From Crocinitomicaceae bacterium (GTDB lineage: Bacteria; Bacteroidota; Bacteroidia; Flavobacteriales_D; Crocinitomicaceae): a stretch of 64,000 nucleotides of DNA. Shown here in pieces: positions 55,416 through 64,000 of this stretch (position 1 is the first letter of the stretch; each line of letters opens with the position of its first letter). The translations under genes were made by a program, and so were the position numbers. The notes under the pieces were generated by a model that was not told the origin of the DNA, ran no database searches, and saw nothing but the letters and a program-made list of their open reading frames with translations. The stretch lies in the NCBI GenBank assembly GCA_029254025.1, contig JAQWYK010000002.1:124001-188000 (forward strand), in the 5' to 3' direction.

Positions 55416-57380
55416 GTGAAACAGCACTATTTAGTTCTCCTATTCTCTATCCTTTTAACTACTGTAATTTTTGGACAACAAGAAGAGCAATACGATGAGT
55501 TAGTTAATTTGATAAAAAAAGGATCTTACGCAGACTCCTCAGATGTTTTCAAGTACGGGAATATGGCGATCAAAATAGCCGATGAATTAAAGAGTCCTTC
55601 GAAAAAAGCACAAATCTTCCAGTACTTTGCGAATTACCACTTTTATTCGGGTCGTATGGACCTTGCGCGAAACTTTTACGATACATCTAACCTTATTGCC
55701 CTTGCTGTAGCTGACTCCATGCTATACATCTCAAACGAAGTGAGAAAAACATTTATTCAATCAGTTCAAGACCCCTACAACGCTGAAACGCGCTTTAAGG
55801 AACTTGCTGAAATAGCCCTGAATAAACAATACATGGTCAGCTTAGTAGAATGTTACAACGGGATAGGAATTATCTATGAAGACCGTCAAGATATGCCTGT
55901 AGCTTTGACTTACTACCTACAAGGTTTAAGTGCAGCTGAAAAGACACAAGATCCTCGACTCATTGGAATGCTGTACAACAACATAGGACTCACTAAAGTC
56001 CAATTGAAACAGTTCGATGATGCCCTTACCGATTTTAAAAAGGGGCTGAAATATGCCGAAAAATCAGATGATATTCGACTTCCATTCAACCTTGAAAATA
56101 ATATTGGACTTATCTATAACGACAAAAAAGACTACGACAAAGCTATTAAGCATTATCAAAATACGTTAAAACGTGCAAAGGAGCTAGGGTTTCCGTCTTA
56201 TATATCCGTATCCTTCGTGAATCTGAGTAACTCTCTAAATCAAAAAGGAGAACATGAATTATCCATTCAATACGCGGATTCAGCACTCACGATTATGAAA
56301 GAAATAAAGGATACGCGAAATATTCCGAAAACCTATTTTTTAAAGGCAACAGCACTTTTAGACCTCAACAACCCAATAAAAGCACTAGAATTTGTTCAAA
56401 AAGGGCTAGACGTTTCTGAAGAAGAGCAATTCCTAGAGAACAGCGTGGGAGGCTATCGATTGAAAGCAAGAATACTTGAAAACATGGAGCGATTTGAAGA
56501 AGCTTATACTGCCTTTAAGTATTTCCATGAGCTCAATGATAGTCTATATGATTTGAGTAACAGCGAAAAGTTTCAAGAGCTTCAAATGGCGTATAACAAA
56601 GAAAGAAGTGAAGCCGAAATTCAGCAAAAAAGTTCAAAAATTAGTATGTTGGAAAAAGAAGGAGAATTAAAAAAGACTCGCATGTTTATCCTCCTTTTTT
56701 CGCTAATTTTTGTGCTCGTAGTAGGCGTAGGAGGAATGTATTTACGCTACGTAAGAATTACTCGTAAACATCAACGCGAATTCACTCAAAAATTAATCAC
56801 AAGCGTTGATCAAGAACGTTCGCGGATCTCACGTGATTTGCACGATGACATTGGACAATCCTTATCTGTCATAAAATCTAAAGTCAACCTCTTCGAAAAA
56901 GGTCAACTCGACAACCTTGAAGGTATTGATCAAGAAATAGGGCAGCTAATCGACCAAACTAGATCGATTTCTCACAGTTTACACCCCTCCTATCTTGAAA
57001 AGATTGGGTTAAAGCGCTCCATTGTTTCTTTACTCGACAAAATCGAGAAAAACACCCATTTGATTACGAGCTCAGAAATCGACAATAGCATTGATTTATT
57101 AGACCTAAATACCCAAACCCAACTTTACCGCATTACGCAAGAAACCATCAATAATTCCTTAAAACATGCGCACGCAAAATCAATTCGCGTACTGATAAAA
57201 CCAGCTGGTAACCAGTGGGTATATTCCTACCAAGACAACGGAAATGGTTTCGAAATCAATGAAGACGACCATCATGGAATCGGCATGCAGACAATCAAAG
57301 AAAGAGCATTAAAAATAGGCGGGCGAGCTCAATTTCAAAGTCAAAAAGGGAAAGGATTCAAATTGACAATAACATTCTGA
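55416..57380 (+). CDS. TPR-containing sensor histidine kinase, HisKA_3 type
   Basis: Membrane sensor of 654 residues using the GTG at 55416, which yields a signal peptide (KQHYLVLLFSILLTTVIFGQ). An ATG 28 codons upstream would add an unlikely N-terminus. The periplasmic part (about 20-410) is made of tetratricopeptide repeats (YYLQGLSAAEKTQDPRLIGM, LYNNIGL, ALTDFKKGLKYAEKS), then a coiled coil, one membrane helix (about 421-445) and a kinase core. The phospho-accepting His is at about residue 476 (SRDLHDDIGQSL), with the ATPase N-box ETINNSLKHAHA and a glycine-rich GIGMQTIKERA. It is followed after 21 bp by its likely partner, a NarL-type regulator. Confidence 0.92.
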   Translation: MKQHYLVLLFSILLTTVIFGQQEEQYDELVNLIKKGSYADSSDVFKYGNMAIKIADELKSPSKKAQIFQYFANYHFYSGRMDLARNFYDTSNLIALAVADSMLYISNEVRKTFIQSVQDPYNAETRFKELAEIALNKQYMVSLVECYNGIGIIYEDRQDMPVALTYYLQGLSAAEKTQDPRLIGMLYNNIGLTKVQLKQFDDALTDFKKGLKYAEKSDDIRLPFNLENNIGLIYNDKKDYDKAIKHYQNTLKRAKELGFPSYISVSFVNLSNSLNQKGEHELSIQYADSALTIMKEIKDTRNIPKTYFLKATALLDLNNPIKALEFVQKGLDVSEEEQFLENSVGGYRLKARILENMERFEEAYTAFKYFHELNDSLYDLSNSEKFQELQMAYNKERSEAEIQQKSSKISMLEKEGELKKTRMFILLFSLIFVLVVGVGGMYLRYVRITRKHQREFTQKLITSVDQERSRISRDLHDDIGQSLSVIKSKVNLFEKGQLDNLEGIDQEIGQLIDQTRSISHSLHPSYLEKIGLKRSIVSLLDKIEKNTHLITSSEIDNSIDLLDLNTQTQLYRITQETINNSLKHAHAKSIRVLIKPAGNQWVYSYQDNGNGFEINEDDHHGIGMQTIKERALKIGGRAQFQSQKGKGFKLTITF

Positions 57381-57401
57381 TTTTTTTGATTAAATTGCAC
57401 C

Positions 57402-58064
57402 ATGCACTTTGTAATTGCCGATGATCACCCTATATTCCGTGGAGGATTAATCTCCTTGCTTAAAACTGATTTTCCGGATGTTACCATTCACGAGTTTTCA
57501 GATGGACAATCTGTGGAAAATTACATTTTGACAGAAGAACCTGCATTGGCCATACTAGATATTGATATGCCAGAAAAAAATGGATTGGACGTTTGTCTCC
57601 ATGTGAATCAAAGCAGCTCCACACGCGTAATTATTCTGACCATGTATAATGATGCAGAAATGCTTCGCAAAGCAAAAGCAAATGGAGCTTGTGGCTACCT
57701 TGTAAAAGATAATACTTCCGACGAATTATCCGTGTGCATCAAAACTATTCTAAACGGAGAAAAATACATCGCGAAATCGCTTCAAAACTCCAAATTACTC
57801 CAAGAAATAGAACGGAAATACGATGAAATTCATTTAAAATTGAGTAGCTTAAGTCAAACAGAGCTCAAAACACTCAAATTAGTCAGTCAGAAATATGCTA
57901 GTAAAGAAATTGCCGAGCTCCTCTTTGTTTCCCCTAAATCAGTTGAAAACTACCGCTCTCGTATTTGTAAAAAACTCATGCTTGATGCAAGAAATAATAG
58001 TCTGCTCATTTGGGTATTAGATCATAAAGAAATCATAGAGGATTACGAAGAACAAGAAAACTAG
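57402..58064 (+). CDS. NarL/LuxR-type response regulator
   Basis: Regulator of 220 residues. The receiver domain has Asp53 in AILDIDMPEKNG, Thr in ILTMYNDAEML and Lys in YLVKDNTSDEL. The LuxR helix-turn-helix (about 150-210) includes LKTLKLVSQKYASKEIAELL and VENYRSRICKKL. It lies 21 bp after the TPR histidine kinase, so they are a cognate pair. Both neighbouring modules are T9SS adhesins with PorP/SprF partners; control of these adhesins is a reasonable hypothesis only. Confidence 0.95.
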   Translation: MHFVIADDHPIFRGGLISLLKTDFPDVTIHEFSDGQSVENYILTEEPALAILDIDMPEKNGLDVCLHVNQSSSTRVIILTMYNDAEMLRKAKANGACGYLVKDNTSDELSVCIKTILNGEKYIAKSLQNSKLLQEIERKYDEIHLKLSSLSQTELKTLKLVSQKYASKEIAELLFVSPKSVENYRSRICKKLMLDARNNSLLIWVLDHKEIIEDYEEQEN

Positions 58065-58135
58065 GTTTGTTGTTAAATATTTAACTTTTACTGGTTTGAG
58101 GGGGTAGCCCTCTATTTAGGCTGACGCTATTGCCT

Positions 58136-58143
58136 TAGTTTTG
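58136..58143 (+). promoter_or_regulatory. Candidate -7 box for the second adhesin operon
   Basis: TAGTTTTG matches TAnnTTTG exactly, 30 bp before the ATG at 58174. A small GAGGG/CCCTC hairpin lies just upstream (about 58098-58112). No -33 TTG at standard spacing. Confidence 0.4.
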
Positions 58144-58173
58144 TACTTGATTTACGCAATCAATACTACCAAA

Positions 58174-61100
58174 ATGAAAAAAATACTACTTGTAACAACC
58201 ATTTTTATTGGAATTGGCTGGAATGCTTTTTCACAAACAACAACCTCTTTCAGAAAGGATTATAATGTTTCCCTGTTTGATTTTCCGATTAATTCATTAG
58301 AAGGCCTTACACCAAACACTTATGTTTTTGCGGGGTTTCATGCATTTAATTCCACGATAACAGCTGTTGATAATGTGGGTGTAACAACTTGGTCAAAGCG
58401 CTTTTCAAGCGGTATATCATTGTCCATTGGAGACGTAAAAAAAGACCCCGCACTGAACCGCTATTACGTGTGTGGTGGAGTCGACTCTGGACCAGCGTTT
58501 TTACTGTTTTTAGATGCCAGTGGTAACCTTATTTCGGGAAGAAACTTTTCCATTGCACAAGCGACAGGAGCAAGTTTTAACCGTGTTATAAAAACATCCG
58601 ATGGTGGGTATCTATGTGTAGGTACAGTGACAGGATATGATCCTGACGGTGGCGGCCCAGAAGTTCAGTTTAGTTCGGTTACTCACAACCCTCCAGAATG
58701 CTCAAGTTCCGCTACAGAGTCCATCCAATCTCCTCTTGTGGTAAAATTTGACGCAAGTGGAAATCATGTTTGGCACAATGTTTTTCGTTATTATTTCGGT
58801 TCAGCAATACCTGCGAATAGAATATATAACGACGCTAGTTTTGTCGATGTAGTGGAAATTAGTGATGGCTATTTAGCCGTAGGAAGCTACGATGTGAATA
58901 ATGTTTTCTCAGCGTACGACACCGATAATAGCGGAAACTCTTGTGGAGATGATAGAACCCCTAGAGATGCAATGATCGCGAAGTTTTCACTTGCGGGAGC
59001 AATAGAGTATCACAGGCAAATTGACACGCCCTCCAACTCAACAACTCAATCTAGTAAAGGCTTTGCTTCTGCTGCTATTACCTCTGCTGGTCTCCCCCTT
59101 TTCTCTGCTGAGGATGGAACAGGACGACCCATGGTGTTAATGCGCTTTGCTGGATCAGGAGGTTTTGCCAATCCTACATGGATTCAAAAATATGGTGCTA
59201 GCAATTTTTTCGGAGCTTATAACCCTTTTCAACCCGGAAGATTCTTTGAAACCAACGATGGTAATTACGCCATTTGGGGGTTTCATATAGACGCGTTTGC
59301 GTTTCAATGGTATAACGTTCTTATGAAAATTAATACTAGTGGAGGCTCTATTTGGTCCCGCCAATATAATAATGGATTGGCTGCAATATTTCCGCACGGA
59401 GAACAAACTTCTGATGATGGATATGTAGGATTATCGTACGATTTTTCAGGTGCTGGTCATAATTTGCACCTTATGAAGACGGATGTCGATGGTAGGACTT
59501 CGACAGACTGTCCTGAAACGAATGTGACGGTATCATCTAATACACCTTCTTACACTTGGGGAACCCCAATTTTCAACACTTGGAATGCAAATACAGTAAC
59601 GAATGGGACTTTCACGCCGACCGTAGCTAACATTACGCCAACAGAGTCTACTCAATGTCTGACTGTTGTTACAGCATGTACACCTCCTCCGATAGCGGAT
59701 AATGTTACCGCAACTCCTAACCCAATTTGCGCAGGGCAATCAACTACAATTGATGCAACTGGCCCTGGAGTTGGTGTTTCGTATACTGTTTACGATTCTG
59801 CCACCGCAGGAAACAACCTAGGTACTGTGCCATTTGTAGTTTCGCCTGGATCTACAACAACGTATTATATTGAAACTGTAAATGATTCAGATCCTAATTG
59901 TGTAAGCACAACAAGGGTTCCAATTGTCATTACTGTAAACCCCTCACCAACGGCGAATCCTGCTAGTAATTCCCCGCTTTGTGTAGGGAATACACTCAAT
60001 TTAACTACAGATGCTGTGGTTGGAGCAACTTATGATTGGACAGGACCAAACGGTTTTTCTTCTTCTGATCAAAACCCAACTATTTCAAACGTTACATTGG
60101 CAGCTGGCGGCACCTATTCACTAACCGTAACAGCGGGTGGATGTTCCACAGGGCCAGTCACAACAAGTGTAGTTGTAAATGATACCCCAACAGCTACTGC
60201 TGGGATAAATAATGCAACAATTTGCGCAGGACAGGATATTGAACTTACAGGTAATTTAGTGTCTGGTGGAACCTATTCATGGACAGGTCCGAATGGCTTT
60301 AGTTCAACTGATCAAAACCCTACAATTTCGGCTGCAACCGTTGCAGCTTCTGGAACATATGAGTTGGTTACATCGATTGGTTCATGTAGCTCTGGCATAT
60401 CCCAAGTTATTGTGACCGTAAATGAAACCCCTACTGCTACCGCTGGAGCAAGCTCAACAGCGCTATGTGAAGGGGATAATATAGAATTAACCGCTGGCAC
60501 AGTTCCAGGTGCGACCTACTCATGGAGTGGTCCAAATGGGTTCTCTTCTACTGATCAAAACCCAACTATTTCAGGCGCTGTAATAGCTGATGCCGGGACA
60601 TATTCTTTGACTGTAACTTTAGGAAGTTGTTCATCTACAAACACTGCTGATGTGGTTATCAATGTTTCAACAACTCCAACTGCAATTGCAGGAGCAATAA
60701 GTAATGATATTTGTGAAGGAGGAACAATAGAGCTTACCGCAAATACTATTGGTGGAGCTACATACGCTTGGTCAGGACCAAATGGGTTTACTTCATCTGA
60801 TCAAAACCCAACTATTCCTGGTGCAACGGCAACCGCCGCAGGTACGTACACATTGATTATCTCTATTGGATCATGTACTTCGAACAACACTGCTGAAGTT
60901 ACGATCACGGTAAATACATCACCAACCGCTACTGCTGGGGCAACCAACACAACGATTTGTGAAGGGGAGGATATTGAGTTAACTGGTAACACAGTTGTTG
61001 GAGCTACATATGCTTGGTCTGGACCGAATGGATTTTCATCTACCGATCAAAACCCTACACTAACAAATGCAACAAGCGCAAATGCAGGAACCTACTCGTT

Positions 61101-63075
61101 GGTAATTACATCAGGTAGTTGCTCTTCAACGAATACAGCAGACGTAATTATCACCGTGAATCCTTCGCCAACAGCAACTGCGGGCGCAGTGGATACGGAA
61201 ATTTGTGTAGGAGATGATATTGAATTAACAGCTGCTGCTGTTGGAGGAGCAACCCATGCATGGTCTGGGCCTAACGGATACAGTTCTTCTGACCAAAATC
61301 CAACTATTACTAATGCAACTGTAGCCGAATCAGGAGTGTATTCATTAGTCACTACCATCGGTACGTGTTCTTCCAGTAATACTGCCGAAGTCACAATAAC
61401 CGTAAACCCACTGCCTGCAGCAACCGCGTCAAGTAACAGTGTTGTTTGCGTGGGCGACGATCTTATTCTCTCCGCAACGGGGGGAACCAACTACTCTTGG
61501 ACTGGACCTAATGGTTTTACTGGAGCAACAAATAATGAAACAGTTACGAATACCACAGCGGCAAACGCAGGAACGTATGAGGTAACAGTAACAGACGGCA
61601 ATGGATGTGTCAATACAGCCCAAACGAATGTAACAATTGGAGAATTACCATCACTTTCTATATCGGGAACAGACATCTCATGTTTCGGGGAAACAGATGG
61701 GGAGGCTGAAGTAATTGCAACAGGAAATAGCCCATTTACCTATAGCTGGTCGCCCAGCGGAGGGTCAAGTTCGACAGCTACTGGTCTGGCCGCAAATAAT
61801 TATGATGTCGTGGTTACAGATAATAATGGATGCTCTAATACTGCTAGCATTACCATAAATGAGCCCGCAGAATTAACTGTTACTACTTCATCGACCAATT
61901 CTTCTTGTACAGTGGATGATGGTACGGCATCAGTAGTTGCTTCAGGAGGAACAGGCGCGTATTCGTACAGCTGGACCTCAGGAGGGAACTCTAGCGTTGA
62001 AACCGGAATTGGAGCTGGAATTTATACAGTAACCATTACAGATGCAAATGGATGTACAACTCAGGAGAACGTTACTGTAGGCTCAGTGAACGGCCCTACT
62101 CTTACCTTAATTTCAAGCCAAGATATTAGTTGTTTTGGGGCGAACGATGGAAGCGCTGAAGTAGAAGCGTCAGCAGGAACCCCAGGATATACCTACTCTT
62201 GGACTCCATCCGGAGGATCATCCAGCACTGCTTCAGGTTTATCTGGAGGAACTTATACCGCCACAGTAACAGATGCAGCAGGTTGTACTGCTGCCGTGCA
62301 GGTAGACATCGTTGAGCCAGCAGCACTTGTGGTTTCTGGTACAGCAAATGATGCTAATTGTGGATTGAATGACGGAAACATTACTGCAGCCGTGACTGGA
62401 GGAACTGGAAGTTACACCCATACATGGACACCAAATGCAGGAAATACAGCTGCGTTATCTGGACTATCCGGTGGAACTTATGCCCTTACTGTAGAAGATG
62501 GTAATGGTTGTTCTGCAAGTACCTCATTTACTGTCGGCGTAACTGGTTCTATCGCAATTGATGTTGTTCCAGACATTACAACAATTAACGCTGGTGAAAG
62601 TGCTGATTTAGAAGTAATCATAGGTGGAGGAGTTACTGGAGCTGACGTGAACTGGTCACCGACAAATGGACTAAGTTGTTCGACATGTACAAATCCTACT
62701 GCGAGTCCATCATCCACAACGACCTACTACGTTACAGTGTCTACAGCAGACGGATGCTCGTCGACAGATTCAGTGACAGTGTTCGTGAATCAACCTTGTG
62801 GGGATGTATTTGTACCTACTATTTTTTCGCCAAATAGTGACGGAAATAATGATTTACTTTGTGTTTATGGAGGATGTATCGAAACAATCAACTTCACTAT
62901 TTACAGTCGTTGGGGAGAAAAAGTGTTTGAGACTATGGATCCAACAGAGTGCTGGGATGGAAACTATAAGGGGAAACCTATGAACAGCGAAGTGTTTGTT
63001 TATAAATTAATTATTAAATTAGCGGGTCAGGAAGATGAACTCATTGAATCTGGGAACATCACCTTGGTAAGATAA
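58174..63075 (+). CDS. Giant T9SS type B protein with Ig-like repeat array and SprB-like repeats
   Basis: Exported protein of 1633 residues with signal peptide MKKILLVTTIFIGIGWNAFSQ; the TTG-initiated longer frame is rejected. Residues 25-450 resemble a beta-propeller-like segment with DGGYL and DDGYVG repeats. About 500-590 is a bridging Ig-like module. Residues 590-1155 are the roughly 81-residue Ig-like array listed separately, and 1155-1470 are SprB-like repeats (DISCFGETDGEAEV, DISCFGANDGSAEV). The last 100 residues are a T9SS type B sorting domain (CGDVFVPTIFSPNSDGNNDLLC, RWGEKVFETMDPTECWDGNYKG). The PorP/SprF gene follows after 16 bp. It is likely an adhesin displayed at the cell surface. 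Confidence 0.93.
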   Translation: MKKILLVTTIFIGIGWNAFSQTTTSFRKDYNVSLFDFPINSLEGLTPNTYVFAGFHAFNSTITAVDNVGVTTWSKRFSSGISLSIGDVKKDPALNRYYVCGGVDSGPAFLLFLDASGNLISGRNFSIAQATGASFNRVIKTSDGGYLCVGTVTGYDPDGGGPEVQFSSVTHNPPECSSSATESIQSPLVVKFDASGNHVWHNVFRYYFGSAIPANRIYNDASFVDVVEISDGYLAVGSYDVNNVFSAYDTDNSGNSCGDDRTPRDAMIAKFSLAGAIEYHRQIDTPSNSTTQSSKGFASAAITSAGLPLFSAEDGTGRPMVLMRFAGSGGFANPTWIQKYGASNFFGAYNPFQPGRFFETNDGNYAIWGFHIDAFAFQWYNVLMKINTSGGSIWSRQYNNGLAAIFPHGEQTSDDGYVGLSYDFSGAGHNLHLMKTDVDGRTSTDCPETNVTVSSNTPSYTWGTPIFNTWNANTVTNGTFTPTVANITPTESTQCLTVVTACTPPPIADNVTATPNPICAGQSTTIDATGPGVGVSYTVYDSATAGNNLGTVPFVVSPGSTTTYYIETVNDSDPNCVSTTRVPIVITVNPSPTANPASNSPLCVGNTLNLTTDAVVGATYDWTGPNGFSSSDQNPTISNVTLAAGGTYSLTVTAGGCSTGPVTTSVVVNDTPTATAGINNATICAGQDIELTGNLVSGGTYSWTGPNGFSSTDQNPTISAATVAASGTYELVTSIGSCSSGISQVIVTVNETPTATAGASSTALCEGDNIELTAGTVPGATYSWSGPNGFSSTDQNPTISGAVIADAGTYSLTVTLGSCSSTNTADVVINVSTTPTAIAGAISNDICEGGTIELTANTIGGATYAWSGPNGFTSSDQNPTIPGATATAAGTYTLIISIGSCTSNNTAEVTITVNTSPTATAGATNTTICEGEDIELTGNTVVGATYAWSGPNGFSSTDQNPTLTNATSANAGTYSLVITSGSCSSTNTADVIITVNPSPTATAGAVDTEICVGDDIELTAAAVGGATHAWSGPNGYSSSDQNPTITNATVAESGVYSLVTTIGTCSSSNTAEVTITVNPLPAATASSNSVVCVGDDLILSATGGTNYSWTGPNGFTGATNNETVTNTTAANAGTYEVTVTDGNGCVNTAQTNVTIGELPSLSISGTDISCFGETDGEAEVIATGNSPFTYSWSPSGGSSSTATGLAANNYDVVVTDNNGCSNTASITINEPAELTVTTSSTNSSCTVDDGTASVVASGGTGAYSYSWTSGGNSSVETGIGAGIYTVTITDANGCTTQENVTVGSVNGPTLTLISSQDISCFGANDGSAEVEASAGTPGYTYSWTPSGGSSSTASGLSGGTYTATVTDAAGCTAAVQVDIVEPAALVVSGTANDANCGLNDGNITAAVTGGTGSYTHTWTPNAGNTAALSGLSGGTYALTVEDGNGCSASTSFTVGVTGSIAIDVVPDITTINAGESADLEVIIGGGVTGADVNWSPTNGLSCSTCTNPTASPSSTTTYYVTVSTADGCSSTDSVTVFVNQPCGDVFVPTIFSPNSDGNNDLLCVYGGCIETINFTIYSRWGEKVFETMDPTECWDGNYKGKPMNSEVFVYKLIIKLAGQEDELIESGNITLVR
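59941..61640 (+). repeat. Array of about 81-residue Ig-like repeats
   Basis: Six clear units plus a degenerate one. The landmark GPNGFSSTDQNPTI recurs about every 243-246 bp (near 60066, 60309, 60552, 60798, 61044 and 61290). Each unit has ICEGDDIEL-type start, a WSGPNGF core and SCSSTNTADV-type end. The degenerate last unit has NNETV instead of DQNPT. Confidence 0.9.
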
Positions 63076-63091
63076 TATTGAAGTATACACT

Positions 63092-64000
63092 ATGAAAAAG
63101 ACTACTATTATACTCGGAATCACGGGGTTGATTGCTCTAGGCGCGCACGCTCAGGATATTCACTTCTCGAATATGGAATACTCACCAATGACATTAAATC
63201 CAGCGTTAGCGGGAGCTAATAATGATTTGCAAGTCATCAGTAATTACCGTACTCAATGGAATGCTGTGCCAACAGCAGCTCCGTTTAATACAATTGCGCT
63301 CTCTGGTGACATGCGATTAAATTCGAAAAAACCTAACAAAAGTGGCCACTTAGCATTAGGGTTGAACTTGTTCAATGATCGTGCAGGTGTCAATCGAATC
63401 TCGACCAATAACGTAGGATTATCAATTGCTTACCATTTACTCGTTGGGGAAAACAGCACTGTAGGTTTAGGTCTTCAGTCAGGGTTTGGTCAGCGTACAC
63501 TAGATGCTACAGATGGAATGTGGGGAAGTCAATACAATGGACTCACCTATGATGCATCGTTGCCAAGTGGAGAGAATCTAGGTTCTCCATCGTTTTCTTT
63601 CCTGGATGCAGGAGCTGGATTCGTCTATACCTACGGAACAAAAGAAACACGTATGCGTTCTAATGATGGAGTAAAAGTAAACGCTGGTTATGCTGTATTC
63701 CACGTAAATCGTCCTAACTTCTCGTTTACTGGAGGAGATGATAATTTATATATGCGTCACTCCTTCTTTGCCAACGCAAAGATTGGTATCGGAAGCACTA
63801 CAATGAACATTGAGCCAGGTATCTACACACAAATCCAAGGACCCTCCACTGAAATTTTGATGGGAGCTGATTATCGCGTAATCCTTAAAGAGGGGTCTAA
63901 AGTAACGGGGAATATCCAACGTACCTCAGTTGCATTAGGTGTTTACTATAGAAATAGGGATGCTGTTGTGTCTCGTATTCTCTTCAACTATGCTGGATTT
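63092..64000 (+). CDS. PorP/SprF-family T9SS outer-membrane protein, copy 2 (3' end outside window)
   Basis: Starts ATG at 63092, 16 bp after the second giant adhesin, with signal peptide MKKTTIILGITGLIALGAHAQ. The 303 codons visible match copy 1 throughout: DIHFSNMEYSPMTLNPALAGA, NYRTQWNAVPTAAPF, INVGLSIAYHLLV-like strand, and GVYYRNRDAVVSRILFNY at the edge. The frame is open at base 64000. The same gap to the adhesin as in copy 1 suggests that the whole two-gene unit was duplicated. Confidence 0.93.
   Translation, partial: MKKTTIILGITGLIALGAHAQDIHFSNMEYSPMTLNPALAGANNDLQVISNYRTQWNAVPTAAPFNTIALSGDMRLNSKKPNKSGHLALGLNLFNDRAGVNRISTNNVGLSIAYHLLVGENSTVGLGLQSGFGQRTLDATDGMWGSQYNGLTYDASLPSGENLGSPSFSFLDAGAGFVYTYGTKETRMRSNDGVKVNAGYAVFHVNRPNFSFTGGDDNLYMRHSFFANAKIGIGSTTMNIEPGIYTQIQGPSTEILMGADYRVILKEGSKVTGNIQRTSVALGVYYRNRDAVVSRILFNYAGF

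Noticed and set aside
59941-61640. Regular spacing of repeats, considered as CRISPR
   Set aside because: Units are 243-246 bp, coding, and diverged in the way of protein domains; there are no short identical repeats with unique spacers.
1-64000. tRNA, rRNA, insertion sequences and prophage genes
   Set aside because: No cloverleaf-like intergenic sequence, transposase, integrase or terminal inverted repeats were seen on reading the gaps; a tRNAscan run would be the decisive check.

Overview
The window looks like a chromosomal segment of a marine or freshwater Bacteroidota, most likely Flavobacteriales and possibly Crocinitomicaceae/Fluviicola-like (inference). The evidence is: type IX secretion (T9SS) sorting domains of both types (A and B), PorP/SprF-type outer-membrane proteins, GLPGLI/DUF4412-like proteins, TAnnTTTG promoter -7 boxes instead of TATAAT, few Shine-Dalgarno sequences, low GC, and the syntenies prs-rplY, alaS/M23/merR and lysS-tyrS. 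I see no tRNA, rRNA, CRISPR, insertion sequence or prophage.

Layout. 1-4.4 kb: a Na/Pi cotransporter (cut by the left edge) divergent from an orphan OmpR/PhoB-type regulator, then an ALDH7-type aldehyde dehydrogenase. 4.5-10.6 kb: a four-gene operon (DUF4856 lipoprotein, imelysin-like lipoprotein, a full-length homologue of vitamin K-dependent gamma-carboxylase, FecA-like TonB receptor), with a near-perfect 20-bp palindrome abutting its promoter. This is the most unusual part of the window. 10.6-17.6 kb (minus strand): omega-amidase/methionine aminotransferase, ribosomal L25, PRPP synthetase, a GNAT enzyme and DNA polymerase I. 17.8-28.3 kb: a secreted M43 metalloprotease, LysRS, TyrRS, Ppx/GppA phosphatase, a Bacteroidota-specific unknown, an M28 peptidase, an overlooked 51-aa membrane protein, and fumarase.

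28.3-34.5 kb (minus strand): alaS, a glycosyltransferase, a rhodanese and a three-gene carotenoid end-group cluster (CruF-like hydratase, CrtZ hydroxylase, fused CrtYcd-type cyclase). 34.6-49 kb: M23 peptidase and MerR regulator, a diheme cytochrome lipoprotein with an FG-GAP/UnbV secreted protein, acyl-CoA carboxylase beta subunit, LolC/E-like permease, RbfA, an MsbA-like exporter, a small beta-barrel candidate, RseP, a tandem DUF4412 pair and QueG.

49-64 kb: two copies of a surface-adhesion module, each a giant T9SS type B protein followed by a PorP/SprF partner. One giant protein carries a long glycine-rich insert; the other carries an array of about 81-residue Ig-like repeats and then SprB-like repeats. 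Between the modules lie a TPR-containing sensor kinase and a NarL-type response regulator, candidates to control them. The second PorP/SprF gene runs off the right edge.
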